A DNA stretch of 14,459 nucleotides from Candidatus Woesearchaeota archaeon (GTDB taxonomy: Archaea; Nanobdellota; Nanobdellia; UBA10117; WJKY01). Made by a program: the position numbers and the translations under genes. Of the stretch, positions 5,535 to 11,838 are shown piece by piece. The notes beneath the pieces were generated by a model. The model was not told the origin of the DNA and did not search any database. It saw only the letters and a list, made by a program, of their open reading frames with translations. Every line of letters starts with the position of its first letter. The first letter of the stretch is position 1. The stretch lies in the NCBI GenBank assembly GCA_014728835.1, contig WJKY01000030.1:1-14459 (forward strand), written 5' to 3'.

Positions 5535-6179
5535 TCATTTTCTTTTGATTTTTTTCTTTAGTTTCTTAGCTGTCTTTTTAGCTTTCCTGGCAGCGTGTTT
5601 TGCAATGCGAGGTCCGCTTTCGCTGAGTGGAAACAAGTCTTTGGCTGCTTTGATTTTTCCCCATTTCTTAAAATAAAGTATATCAGAAAGTGGTATACGA
5701 GCTGGCGCATAGGGATGCTCAACTGGGTAACCTAAAGGAATAATTGCGTGGATATCAATCTTGTCTGGGATCTCAAATTTTTTTCTAAGACGCACTTCCT
5801 TAAAGGCGCCGATCCACGAGCCTGCAAGTCCTTGGTTATACGCAGCAAGTAAAATATTTTGTATTGCGGCTGCTGTGTTTTGGATTGCATAAAGCTTTTC
5901 ACCGCGTTCATCATAGTGACGCTTTATAATATCAGTATCAGAACAAACAATTAGAACAACAGGAGCATCTGCAATAAAGGTTTGTCCAAGTGCTTCTTTG
6001 ACTATGAATTCTTTTTTGGCTTTGTCTTTGATTATAAGTAATCTTGTATTTTGTAAATTCCCGGAACTAGGAGCCCAACGTGCAGCCTCCAAAACATTGT
6101 AAAGAACTTCTTCTGGTATTTCTTTTTTCTTAAATTTTCTTACACACCTACGGCCTTTTATTGCGTCAAATACCTCCAT
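5535..6179 (-). CDS. Nitroreductase-family flavoprotein with basic tail
   Basis: This 214-residue protein belongs to the FMN-dependent nitroreductase family, which reduces nitro compounds, quinones or other acceptors with NAD(P)H. It has RRCVRKF (10-16) and APSSGNLQ (36-43), both flavin-contacting. The family helix QNTAAAIQNILLAA (100-113) is followed by GLAGSWIGAF (117-126) and IPLGYP (147-152). The enzyme domain ends near residue 185. Residues 191-214 form an extra Lys/Arg-rich tail, perhaps for nucleic-acid or membrane contact. The substrate cannot be inferred. There is no SD, and the shared TATA element at 6201-6210 sits about 27 nt upstream, so the mRNA is probably leaderless. It is divergent from the ligase gene. 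Confidence 0.88.
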   Translation of the reverse strand: MEVFDAIKGRRCVRKFKKKEIPEEVLYNVLEAARWAPSSGNLQNTRLLIIKDKAKKEFIVKEALGQTFIADAPVVLIVCSDTDIIKRHYDERGEKLYAIQNTAAAIQNILLAAYNQGLAGSWIGAFKEVRLRKKFEIPDKIDIHAIIPLGYPVEHPYAPARIPLSDILYFKKWGKIKAAKDLFPLSESGPRIAKHAARKAKKTAKKLKKKIKRK

Positions 6180-6200
6180 AACAAGGTTTATATTATTAGT

Positions 6201-6210
6201 AATATAAAAA
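6201..6210. promoter_or_regulatory. Single TATA element shared by two divergent leaderless genes
   Basis: AATATAAAAA is centred near 6206. It lies about 27 nt before the nitroreductase ATG (6179, minus strand) and about 29 nt before the ligase ATG (6235, plus strand). No second TATA-like word is evident in this 55-bp gap. Confidence 0.55.
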
Positions 6211-6234
6211 GTTAGTGATACAGTTTAAAGGGGT

Positions 6235-7938
6235 ATGGCCAAAGACTACAAAGCACTTGCAGAAGTTTATGAAGATTTAGAGAGCACTACAAAGAAATTA
6301 AAAAAAAGAGATATTATTGCAGACTTTATCAAAAAATTACCTTCTGAACAATTGCAAAGAGTTGTTTTGCTTGTTATGGGGCGGGTTTTTCCTGCCTGGT
6401 CTGACAAAGAAATAGGTATTGCAAACAAATTAATGATTAAAGCTATTTCCAAGGCAACAGGTGCCAACTTAAAAGATGTAAAAAAAGAATTTAAGAAAAA
6501 AGGTGATTTGGGAACAACTGCTGAAGAATTAATCAAAGGAAAAAAACAAAGAACTTTGTCTTCGAAAAAAAATACAATAAAACATGTCTTTGAAACAATA
6601 CAAAAAATTGCAGAGCAAGAAGGCAAAGGTTCGCAGGAAAAAAAATTAGATCTGATTGCAGGTTTGCTAAGTAATGCTAAACCAAAAGAAGCTCGCTATA
6701 TTGTGCGCACTGTTTTAGATGAATTAAGAATTGGTGTAGCAGAAGGAATTGTAAGAGACGCTATTGCAAAAGCATTTGATGTAAAACCAAAAGCTGTTGA
6801 AGATGCTTATCATCTAAACCCTGATTATGGGGAAATTGCAAAAACAGTTAAGAAAAAAGGCAAAAAAGGTTTGAAAAAAGTTAGTATTGAACCTGGCACC
6901 CCAATCAAAGCTTTGCTTGCTGAAAAAGCGCCTGACTTAAAGACAGCTTTAAAAAAATATGAAAATCCAATTTTGGAATGGAAATATGACGGGATGAGAG
7001 CTTTGATTCACAAAAAAGGCAAAAAAATATGGATTTTTACGCGGCGTCTGGAAAATGTCAGTAATGCTTTTCCAGATTTAGTTAAGTTAAGCAAAAAAAA
7101 CATTAAAGCAAAAGATTGCATTATTGATGGTGAGGTTTTAGGAATTGATGGTGAAACCGGAAGACCTGTGCCATTTCAAAAGCTTTCCACGCGAATAAAA
7201 AGAAAATATGACATCAAAAAAGCTGCAAAGGAAATACCAATTCAGTTTAATGCATTTGATATTTTGTATTTGAATGGTAATTGTTTGTTTGACAAAGCTC
7301 TGAAAAAGCGGCGCAAGATACTGAAAAAGAAAATAAAAACTAAGAAAGACAAATTCCAGTTAACTAAATTCCTAATAACAAAAGATTTGAAAAAAGCTGA
7401 GGAATTTTACAAAGATGCATTAAGTGCTGGCCAAGAAGGTATTATTGTCAAAAACCTAGATGCTGCTTATCAACCAGGGCGCAGAGTAGCTGGCGGGTGG
7501 TTAAAAGTAAAGCCAGTTATGGAAACTCTGGATCTTGCTATTATTGGTGCTACTTGGGGAATTGGTAAAAGAACTGGTTGGTTAGGTAGTTTTAAGCTTG
7601 GTTGCCGCGAAGCTACCACTGGCAAATTCTTAGCTTGCGGTATGCTGGGCACTGGCATCAAAGAAAAGAAAACCAAAAAGGAAGATGTCACATTCAAAGA
7701 ACTTACAAAAATGCTTGAACCGTATGTAGAAGAAACCAAAGGCAAAAAAGTAATAATAAAACCAAAAATCATAATAGAAGTTGCTTATGAAGAAATCCAA
7801 AAAAGCCCTAAATATAAATCCGGATATGCTCTTCGCTTTCCTCGATTTATGAGATTGCGCCCAGACAAAGCTCCAAAGGACGCAGATACAAAGGCAAGAA
7901 TTAAAAAGCTCTATAAACAACAAAAAGGTAAGAAATGA
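6235..7938 (+). CDS. lig: ATP-dependent DNA ligase (archaeal type)
   Basis: This is the replicative and repair ligase that seals nicks using ATP. The 567-residue length is typical for archaea. The N-terminal DNA-binding domain covers about 1-215. The adenylation domain has motif I WKYDGMR (249-255, catalytic K250), motif III FTRRLENV (268-275), motif IIIa DGEVLG (298-303), motif IV EGIIVKN (401-407) and motif V WLKVKP (422-427). The OB-fold domain (about 430-555) ends with LRFPRFMRLRPDKAP, the usual family ending. The last 14 codons (RIKKLYKQQKGKK and stop) lie in a 47-bp segment repeated at 8285-8331. A GGGG stretch five bases before the ATG is a weak SD; the TATA position suggests leaderless transcription. 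All catalytic motifs are intact. Confidence 0.96.
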   Translation: MAKDYKALAEVYEDLESTTKKLKKRDIIADFIKKLPSEQLQRVVLLVMGRVFPAWSDKEIGIANKLMIKAISKATGANLKDVKKEFKKKGDLGTTAEELIKGKKQRTLSSKKNTIKHVFETIQKIAEQEGKGSQEKKLDLIAGLLSNAKPKEARYIVRTVLDELRIGVAEGIVRDAIAKAFDVKPKAVEDAYHLNPDYGEIAKTVKKKGKKGLKKVSIEPGTPIKALLAEKAPDLKTALKKYENPILEWKYDGMRALIHKKGKKIWIFTRRLENVSNAFPDLVKLSKKNIKAKDCIIDGEVLGIDGETGRPVPFQKLSTRIKRKYDIKKAAKEIPIQFNAFDILYLNGNCLFDKALKKRRKILKKKIKTKKDKFQLTKFLITKDLKKAEEFYKDALSAGQEGIIVKNLDAAYQPGRRVAGGWLKVKPVMETLDLAIIGATWGIGKRTGWLGSFKLGCREATTGKFLACGMLGTGIKEKKTKKEDVTFKELTKMLEPYVEETKGKKVIIKPKIIIEVAYEEIQKSPKYKSGYALRFPRFMRLRPDKAPKDADTKARIKKLYKQQKGKK

Positions 7939-7942
7939 GGTA
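7896..7942 (+). repeat. 47-bp direct repeat, copy 1 (ligase 3' end)
   Basis: This segment holds the last 14 ligase codons plus the SD of the next gene. It is identical to 8285-8331 (offset 389 bp). Similarity continues to 7954 with two mismatches and includes ATGGCT of the following gene. Confidence 0.95.
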
Positions 7943-7948
7943 GTTAAA

Positions 7949-8050
7949 ATGGCTAAAAAGAAACTGGACATAGAAAATTTAGTTGTAAAAGCTATTTTAC
8001 TAATTATATTAGTACTACTATTATATTGGATATATACAACTGCATTATGA
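7949..8050 (+). CDS. 33-residue single-span membrane peptide
   Basis: ATG to TGA encodes a peptide beginning MAKKKLDIENLVVK, followed by a hydrophobic segment (residues 12-31, AILLIILVLLLYWIYTTA) long enough to span the membrane once, probably with the basic N-terminus inside. Its SD (GAGGT at 7937-7941) and first two codons belong to the direct-repeat segment. Its TGA overlaps the next ATG as ATGA (8047-8050), so the two genes are translationally coupled. I know no family. The coupling and SD are the main evidence that it is real. It could be a small partner subunit of the next membrane protein. Confidence 0.6.
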   Translation: MAKKKLDIENLVVKAILLIILVLLLYWIYTTAL

Positions 8051-8286
8051 AAAAGATAAATTTTTTTGAGGTATTGTTTTGGATTTTTATTATACTGGGC
8101 TTTATTTTATTAGTATGGTTTATTTTGGGAAGCTCACCACTAATAGACCAAATCTTAACAATGTTCCTTGTAGGAATTTTAACTAAACTTTATGCAGATG
8201 TAAGAAAGATTGGTGAAAGAGTAGCAAGATTAGAAGGGAAATTTGATTCTGAGATTTCAAATCTTAAGGACAAATTTAAAAAGTAA
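8047..8286 (+). CDS. 79-residue two-helix membrane protein with coiled coil
   Basis: The protein has two hydrophobic segments (about 8-27 and 33-49) separated by GSSPLIDQ, then a charged heptad-like helix (50-79, VRKIGERVARLEGKFDSEISNLKDKF) suited to a cytoplasmic coiled coil. The start at 8047 is chosen because it overlaps the preceding TGA (ATGA). An upstream in-frame ATG at 8026 would begin inside the 33-codon gene. The short G-S-S-P turn between spans, followed by a coiled coil, resembles small hypothetical membrane proteins common in archaea, whose function I do not know. The stop codon overlaps the start of repeat copy 2. Reading through the TAA would continue in frame into the gene at 8338. 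Confidence 0.7.
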   Translation: MKKINFFEVLFWIFIILGFILLVWFILGSSPLIDQILTMFLVGILTKLYADVRKIGERVARLEGKFDSEISNLKDKFKK

Positions 8287-8331
8287 GAATTAAAAAGCTC
8301 TATAAACAACAAAAAGGTAAGAAATGAGGTA
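8285..8331 (+). repeat. 47-bp direct repeat, copy 2
   Basis: This is a perfect copy of 7896-7942. It supplies a second copy of the ligase C-terminal codons (no longer joined to the ligase) and the SD GAGGT used by the gene starting at 8338. Confidence 0.95.
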
Positions 8332-8337
8332 ATAAAA

Positions 8338-8727
8338 ATGGCTGATGAAAAAGATTTACCAAAAAAAGAAGAAAAAACAGAAGATGCTCCTAAAAAACAA
8401 GAAAAAAAACCTAAACAAAAGAAGAAATCTAAAACAGCTAAACCTGCAAAAACTTTACAGCCGCTAAATCTTGTAAATGTGGTTAAAAAAGCAGTTGTTC
8501 AAGTAAAATACGAAGAAATTGGTAGTTGGTTAATGACACATAACACGCCATTATTTTATGCGCACAAAAATGGCTTTTCAGTTGTTGATAAAAAATTCAT
8601 TGATAAGCATCCAAATCTGAAAAAGGAACTTGACAAAATGGTTAAAAAAATCAACAAAAAAAGAGCTAAAAGTCAAAAAGCTGGCAAACCAATTAAAAAG
8701 CAGGAAGATTTAGGATACATTAGCTAA
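8338..8727 (+). CDS. Lys-rich unknown protein
   Basis: This protein of 129 residues is very basic. Residues 1-40 are Lys/Glu/Pro/Ala-rich low-complexity sequence, likely disordered and able to bind nucleic acid. Residues 41-129 look folded (LVNVVKKAVVQVKYEEIGSW, MTHNTPLFYAHKNGFSVVDK) with a Lys-rich helical end. No enzyme motif, Cys cluster or membrane segment is seen. The SD GAGGT at 8326-8330 fixes the start. Before the membrane cassette arrived, this gene probably followed the ligase directly, because the repeated segment carries both the ligase end and this gene's SD and first codons. Function unknown. A DNA- or RNA-binding role is a guess from charge. Confidence 0.75.
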   Translation: MADEKDLPKKEEKTEDAPKKQEKKPKQKKKSKTAKPAKTLQPLNLVNVVKKAVVQVKYEEIGSWLMTHNTPLFYAHKNGFSVVDKKFIDKHPNLKKELDKMVKKINKKRAKSQKAGKPIKKQEDLGYIS

Positions 8728-8728
8728 T

Positions 8729-8813
8729 CTTCTTTTATTTTTTTAAATTTTATTTTTCAGATACAATAAGTAATGTTTCTGTTTTGAAACGCCATTTCAG
8801 AAACATCTTTTTT
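8729..8813 (+). terminator. T-rich region and hairpin terminator
   Basis: A T-rich stretch at 8729-8758 follows the stop. Then ATGTTTCTG (8773-8781) and CAGAAACAT (8798-8806) form a perfect 9-bp stem with a 16-nt loop, followed by CTTTTTT (8807-8813). Together they look like a strong stop before the next promoter. Confidence 0.6.
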
Positions 8814-8844
8814 ACAGTAAAACGTGTTTTCATTTTTGGAAACC

Positions 8845-8852
8845 TTTAAATA
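8845..8852 (+). promoter_or_regulatory. TATA element of the winged-helix gene at 8875
   Basis: TTTAAATA is centred about 26 nt before the ATG at 8875. No SD is present, so the transcript is probably leaderless. Confidence 0.55.
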
Positions 8853-8874
8853 TTTGCTTTGATTTTCTATTTTC

Positions 8875-9405
8875 ATGTCAGGCAAATCCGCGCTTTTAGC
8901 AAAATTATTTGACGAAAAAACAGTTAAAATTCTGAAAAAACTTTTGATTAAAAAAGGTGTTTTTTATTTGCGGGATTTGAGCAGAGAAACTGGCGTAAGT
9001 CTAGCAACAACTTACAGAATTGTTCAGAAACTAATAAAACTTGGATTAGTGACCAAAGACAAACAAGATAAATTCACATTTTATAGATTACTTAATGATT
9101 CGCCGGCTTACAAGGAATTATATTCATTAATTATAGGAACTGCACCTGATCCAATCTCAAATATTAGGAAAGAATTAGAAAATAGGTATGGCGCGAAAAA
9201 ATTCTCTCTTTACTTGCTCAAAGGCAAGGAAAAGAAAATATTCGTAGTTAGTAAAACTGCGAATAGCGCTGCTGTTAAGTCTATAATCAGCAAAGTAGCT
9301 GACAAAACCGGTAAAAAATTCAACCATATAGTCCTTAAACCAACTCAGTTCAGTCAAATGCAGGAAATTGGCCTCATAAACAGGGATAAGCTGGAAATGA
9401 TTTAA
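8875..9405 (+). CDS. Winged-helix transcriptional regulator with C-terminal mixed domain
   Basis: This 176-residue protein has an N-terminal winged helix at about 10-75: GVFYLRDLSRETGVSLATTYRIVQKL carries the helix-turn-helix and KDKFTFYRL the wing. A C-terminal alpha/beta domain at about 95-176 contains hydrophobic strands KFSLYLLKG, KKIFVVSKTA and FNHIVLKPTQF. The arrangement resembles archaeal regulators in which a winged helix is joined to a nucleotidyltransferase-like fold, but I see no intact GS...DxD catalytic motif, so any such domain would be non-catalytic. It probably senses an unknown signal. It is followed on the same strand by the TrmB-family regulator but separated by a long promoter region. 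Family membership beyond winged helix is tentative. Confidence 0.78.
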   Translation: MSGKSALLAKLFDEKTVKILKKLLIKKGVFYLRDLSRETGVSLATTYRIVQKLIKLGLVTKDKQDKFTFYRLLNDSPAYKELYSLIIGTAPDPISNIRKELENRYGAKKFSLYLLKGKEKKIFVVSKTANSAAVKSIISKVADKTGKKFNHIVLKPTQFSQMQEIGLINRDKLEMI

Positions 9406-9430
9406 TTTCCTTTAAGTAGTGATGTATTAG

Positions 9431-9444
9431 TTACTTTTCAGTAA
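9431..9444. promoter_or_regulatory. Inverted repeat TTACT-N4-AGTAA
   Basis: A short perfect inverted repeat just after the winged-helix gene. It shares its TACT/AGTA core with the longer palindrome at 9496-9515. Possible operator or hairpin. Confidence 0.3.
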
Positions 9445-9494
9445 TGACTTTTCGAAAGGTTTTTATGTATTCCTTTTAAACATAAAACAGGTCA

Positions 9495-9516
9495 TTGCAT
9501 ACTTAGAAGTATGTAA
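9495..9516. promoter_or_regulatory. Palindrome CATACTT-AG-AAGTATG
   Basis: A perfect 7-bp inverted repeat (9498-9513) extends to 10 bp per arm with one mismatch. It lies about 85 bp upstream of the trmB TATA element. It is a candidate binding site for a dimeric winged-helix regulator. Confidence 0.4.
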
Positions 9517-9558
9517 TGTTTGCATAATTAAAACCGGTTGGAAAAATTAAATGGTTGG

Positions 9559-9577
9559 AGAAATTCATTGAATTTCT
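9559..9577. promoter_or_regulatory. 19-bp perfect palindrome upstream of the trmB-like gene
   Basis: AGAAATTCA-T-TGAATTTCT has perfect 9-bp arms with a 1-bp centre, about 20 bp upstream of the TATA box at 9598-9607. This is a good position for an activator or repressor operator. The rest of 9406-9668 holds no gene that I can see, only AACCGGTT (9532-9539) and short AT-rich stretches. Confidence 0.5.
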
Positions 9578-9597
9578 TGCAATACAGCAAAAAAATC

Positions 9598-9661
9598 TTT
9601 ATAAAAGACCGTAATATATATTAAGTAGTAGGAATAAAAACTTATAATTCCAAACCGGAGG
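9598..9661 (+). promoter_or_regulatory. TATA element and SD of the trmB-like gene
   Basis: TTTATAAAAG (9598-9607) predicts a start near 9630 and a leader of about 40 nt. GGAGG at 9657-9661 is the SD, seven bases before the ATG at 9669. A second AT-rich word (9612-9622) could also act as TATA. Confidence 0.6.
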
Positions 9662-9668
9662 CGAAAAC

Positions 9669-10463
9669 ATGATTGTAAATGAAGAATTTTTAAGTAAACT
9701 TAGGAGAGCATTTAGTTTAAATCTATATGAAGTAAAATTGTGGACTGCGCTGTTGTCTAGAGGAGTTTCAACAGCAGGCGAACTTAGTGATATTGCTGAT
9801 GTACCGCGTTCTAGAACATATGATGTTTTAGAAAGTTTAGAACGAAAAGGATTTGTAATTGTCAAACCTGAAAAACCAATCAAATATATGGCAATTTCTC
9901 CAGAAGAAGTTCTAGACAGAGTTAAAAGAAGATTACATGAAGAAACTGAAGACAAATCAAAACGCTTGGAAAGATTAAAACAATCTGATATTCTAAAAGA
10001 ACTTGCAGTACTTTACAAACAAGGAATCGAACCTATGCAGCCAACTGATTTCAGTGGTGCATTAAAAGGTCGGCACAATTTATATGACCATCTTGCTTTG
10101 CTAACAAAAGAGGCAGAAGAATCAATTTCTATAATGACAACTGAAGATGGCATTAACAGAAAAGTGCGCAGTTTAAAACCACTATTAGAAAAAGCAAAAA
10201 AACGCGGCGTAAAAATAAGAATTGCTGCACCTGTTAATGATAAAACAAAAGACGTTATTAAAAAATTAAAAGGTACTGCAGACATCAAAAACATAAAAAA
10301 TGTTGATGGAAGATTTTGTATTGTAGATGGCAAGCAACTTGTATTTATGTTGCTGGATGACAAAGAAGTACACCCAAGTTATGATTTAGGAATGTGGGTA
10401 AACACACCATTTTATGCTGGTGCAATGCAAAGTATGTTTGATAATGTCTGGAAAGGCAAATAA
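9669..10463 (+). CDS. TrmB-family transcriptional regulator
   Basis: This 264-residue protein has an N-terminal TrmB-type winged helix at about 8-80: NLYEVKLWTALLSRGVSTAG then ELSDIADVPRSRTYDVLESL is the usual helix-turn-helix, followed by GFVIVKPEKPIKYMAI as the wing. A coiled-coil linker covers about 81-117. The C-terminal domain (127-264) resembles the phospholipase-D-like sensor half of TrmB-like proteins (ISIMTTEDGI, VKIRIAAPVND, VDGRFCIVDGKQLVFML). No HKD catalytic motif is visible, as expected for a sensor. TrmB proteins often sense sugars, but the effector here is unknown. The gene has its own promoter region with palindromes that may be autoregulatory sites. Confidence 0.9.
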   Translation: MIVNEEFLSKLRRAFSLNLYEVKLWTALLSRGVSTAGELSDIADVPRSRTYDVLESLERKGFVIVKPEKPIKYMAISPEEVLDRVKRRLHEETEDKSKRLERLKQSDILKELAVLYKQGIEPMQPTDFSGALKGRHNLYDHLALLTKEAEESISIMTTEDGINRKVRSLKPLLEKAKKRGVKIRIAAPVNDKTKDVIKKLKGTADIKNIKNVDGRFCIVDGKQLVFMLLDDKEVHPSYDLGMWVNTPFYAGAMQSMFDNVWKGK

Positions 10464-10782
10464 TTTTTATATTTTTACTTCTTTTATTTTTATATGGATA
10501 AAGAACTTTTCTATCCTCTTTTGAGAAATTTGGATATAGGCTTCTGTTATAGTCTCTTATTGATTGAGGTCCTCCAACACCAACATATTGCTGAGCTGGT
10601 GGCGGTGGCATACCGTCATAGTAATTTGCTTGTTTAACACTTCCCAAGCCAGGAAAATAAATTAATTGTTCAATCTCATAAAGTCTTAGTCTACCACAAA
10701 TTTTAGCGGGTAATCCCAACATCTTAGCAAGTCTTTCAGTTTGTTGCTTGTGAAGTTCTTCAAGCTTAGCTTCAAGCCGCAA
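10345..10782 (-). pseudogene. Gene-like open frame downstream of sppA, start and end unclear
   Basis: The minus strand between sppA and trmB (10464-10782) is open and looks coding. It begins with a charged helix (EAKLEELHKQQTERLAKMLGLP), then LYEIEQLIYFPGLGSVKQANYYDG, a Pro/Gly-rich stretch (MPPPPAQQYVGVGGPQS) and a Lys-rich end. There is no proper start: a TTG at 10782 or an internal ATG at 10722 are the options, with no SD. The frame runs on 119 bp antisense into the 3' end of the trmB-like gene, and that part does not look like protein. I suspect a decayed or truncated gene whose start and stop were lost, or a real TTG-started gene overlapping trmB. I recognise no family. Confidence 0.42.
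10464..10495 (+). terminator. T-rich terminator of the trmB-like gene
   Basis: A run of T-rich blocks directly follows the TAA stop, without a strong hairpin, as is typical for archaeal U-tract termination. Confidence 0.45.
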
Positions 10783-10807
10783 TAGAACGAATAAAAAAAT
10801 CAGAACT

Positions 10808-11761
10808 TTAGATTTCTGCTTTGATTGCTTTGCTGTCTTCTTGTGTAAATATGTTCCAGGCATCGCCAATGCCTCTGCCAATCCAGTAAGCACCTGTTTG
10901 TGTGCGCTGATTAATAACATCCCAAAAAGTAATTTCTTTTTTGAATTTCGCGAGCTTTGAATCCTCAATTCCAGCTAAGTTTTCTGCAGCGCTTTGCGCT
11001 TTTGCTTTGCTACCAAGTTCATCAACAAGATTTAATTCTTTAGCTTCTGTTCCTAAAAATATTTCTCCGGTTGCCAGACTTTCTACATATTTTCTATCCA
11101 TATTTCTATTTTCAGAAATAGCTGAAATAAAAATGCCGTTAATTGCATTGATTTTGTTTTGCATTATTCTTCTCTCTTCTGGTGTTAATTCTTTGTATGG
11201 CGAACCCATGTCTTTGTATTCGCCAGAAACTAATCTTTCATATTCAATACCGTATGTTTCCATAAGTTCTGAAAATTGAAGATAAGAACCAATAACTCCG
11301 ATGCTTCCGGTAATAGTTGCAGGATCTGCAACAATTATATCACAAGCAGAAGCAACCCAATAACCACCTGAAGCTGCTACTTCTCTCATCCATGCGACAG
11401 TTGGCTTTTTTGTATTTTTAATTGCTGTTGCAAGTTCTTCAGAGGCAACAACTGTTCCGCCAGGAGAATTAATCTCTAATATGATGGCTTTAACTGTAAT
11501 ATCATTTTCAGCTTTTTCAATTAATTTTATTATATCTTGAACGCCACCTGAACCTTCACTAAGCACACTTCCACTATTGCCATACAAAGTTAGGGTGCCG
11601 TGAACTGGTATAACTGCAATCTTTGGCTTTGTTATGTCTGCTTTTGAACCTCTATCAAACGTAATCCAAGAAATTGCAACTATTATTGCTATAACAAGAA
11701 TCACTGCTAAAACAATATGTTTATCATTTCCCCATTTAACTCCCTTTCGTCTAGTGGCCAT
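10808..11761 (-). CDS. sppA: Signal peptide peptidase SppA (S49 protease)
   Basis: This is a membrane-anchored serine protease that degrades signal peptides left in the membrane. The 317 residues form the short archaeal/bacterial single-domain type. An N-terminal membrane span lies at about 15-35. The fold has IPVHGTL (51-57), EINSPGGTV (96-104), REVAASGGYWVAS (126-138, nucleophile S131), ITGSIGVIGS (150-159) and the lysine of SGEYKDMGSP (K183), which forms the Ser-Lys dyad. All catalytic residues are present. The ATG at 11761 has no SD. A TATA-like element at 11783-11790 lies 27 nt upstream, suggesting a leaderless mRNA. The gene is divergent from elp3 with a 77-bp gap. Confidence 0.94.
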   Translation of the reverse strand: MATRRKGVKWGNDKHIVLAVILVIAIIVAISWITFDRGSKADITKPKIAVIPVHGTLTLYGNSGSVLSEGSGGVQDIIKLIEKAENDITVKAIILEINSPGGTVVASEELATAIKNTKKPTVAWMREVAASGGYWVASACDIIVADPATITGSIGVIGSYLQFSELMETYGIEYERLVSGEYKDMGSPYKELTPEERRIMQNKINAINGIFISAISENRNMDRKYVESLATGEIFLGTEAKELNLVDELGSKAKAQSAAENLAGIEDSKLAKFKKEITFWDVINQRTQTGAYWIGRGIGDAWNIFTQEDSKAIKAEI

Positions 11762-11782
11762 AATCTATCTTAAAATTAAGCT

Positions 11783-11816
11783 ATTATAAATATTTCTAAA
11801 TAGAAGACTTTTTAAA
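11783..11816. promoter_or_regulatory. Back-to-back promoters of sppA and elp3
   Basis: The minus-strand TATA (TTTATAAT, 11783-11790) is about 26 nt before the sppA ATG. The plus-strand TATA-like TTTTTAAA (11809-11816) is centred about 27 nt before the elp3 ATG. Both genes lack an SD. Confidence 0.5.
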
Positions 11817-11838
11817 GCCATTTCAAAAGTTTCAAATT

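Noticed and set aside
9484..9520. Rho-independent terminator after the winged-helix gene at 9496-9515
   Set aside because: The palindrome has almost no loop and is not followed by a T-run, so it fits an operator better than a terminator.
9599..9955. Minus-strand open frame across the trmB-like promoter and 5' end
   Set aside because: It is antisense to conserved TrmB coding sequence, with Ser/Leu-rich composition and no promoter or SD; it is a shadow.
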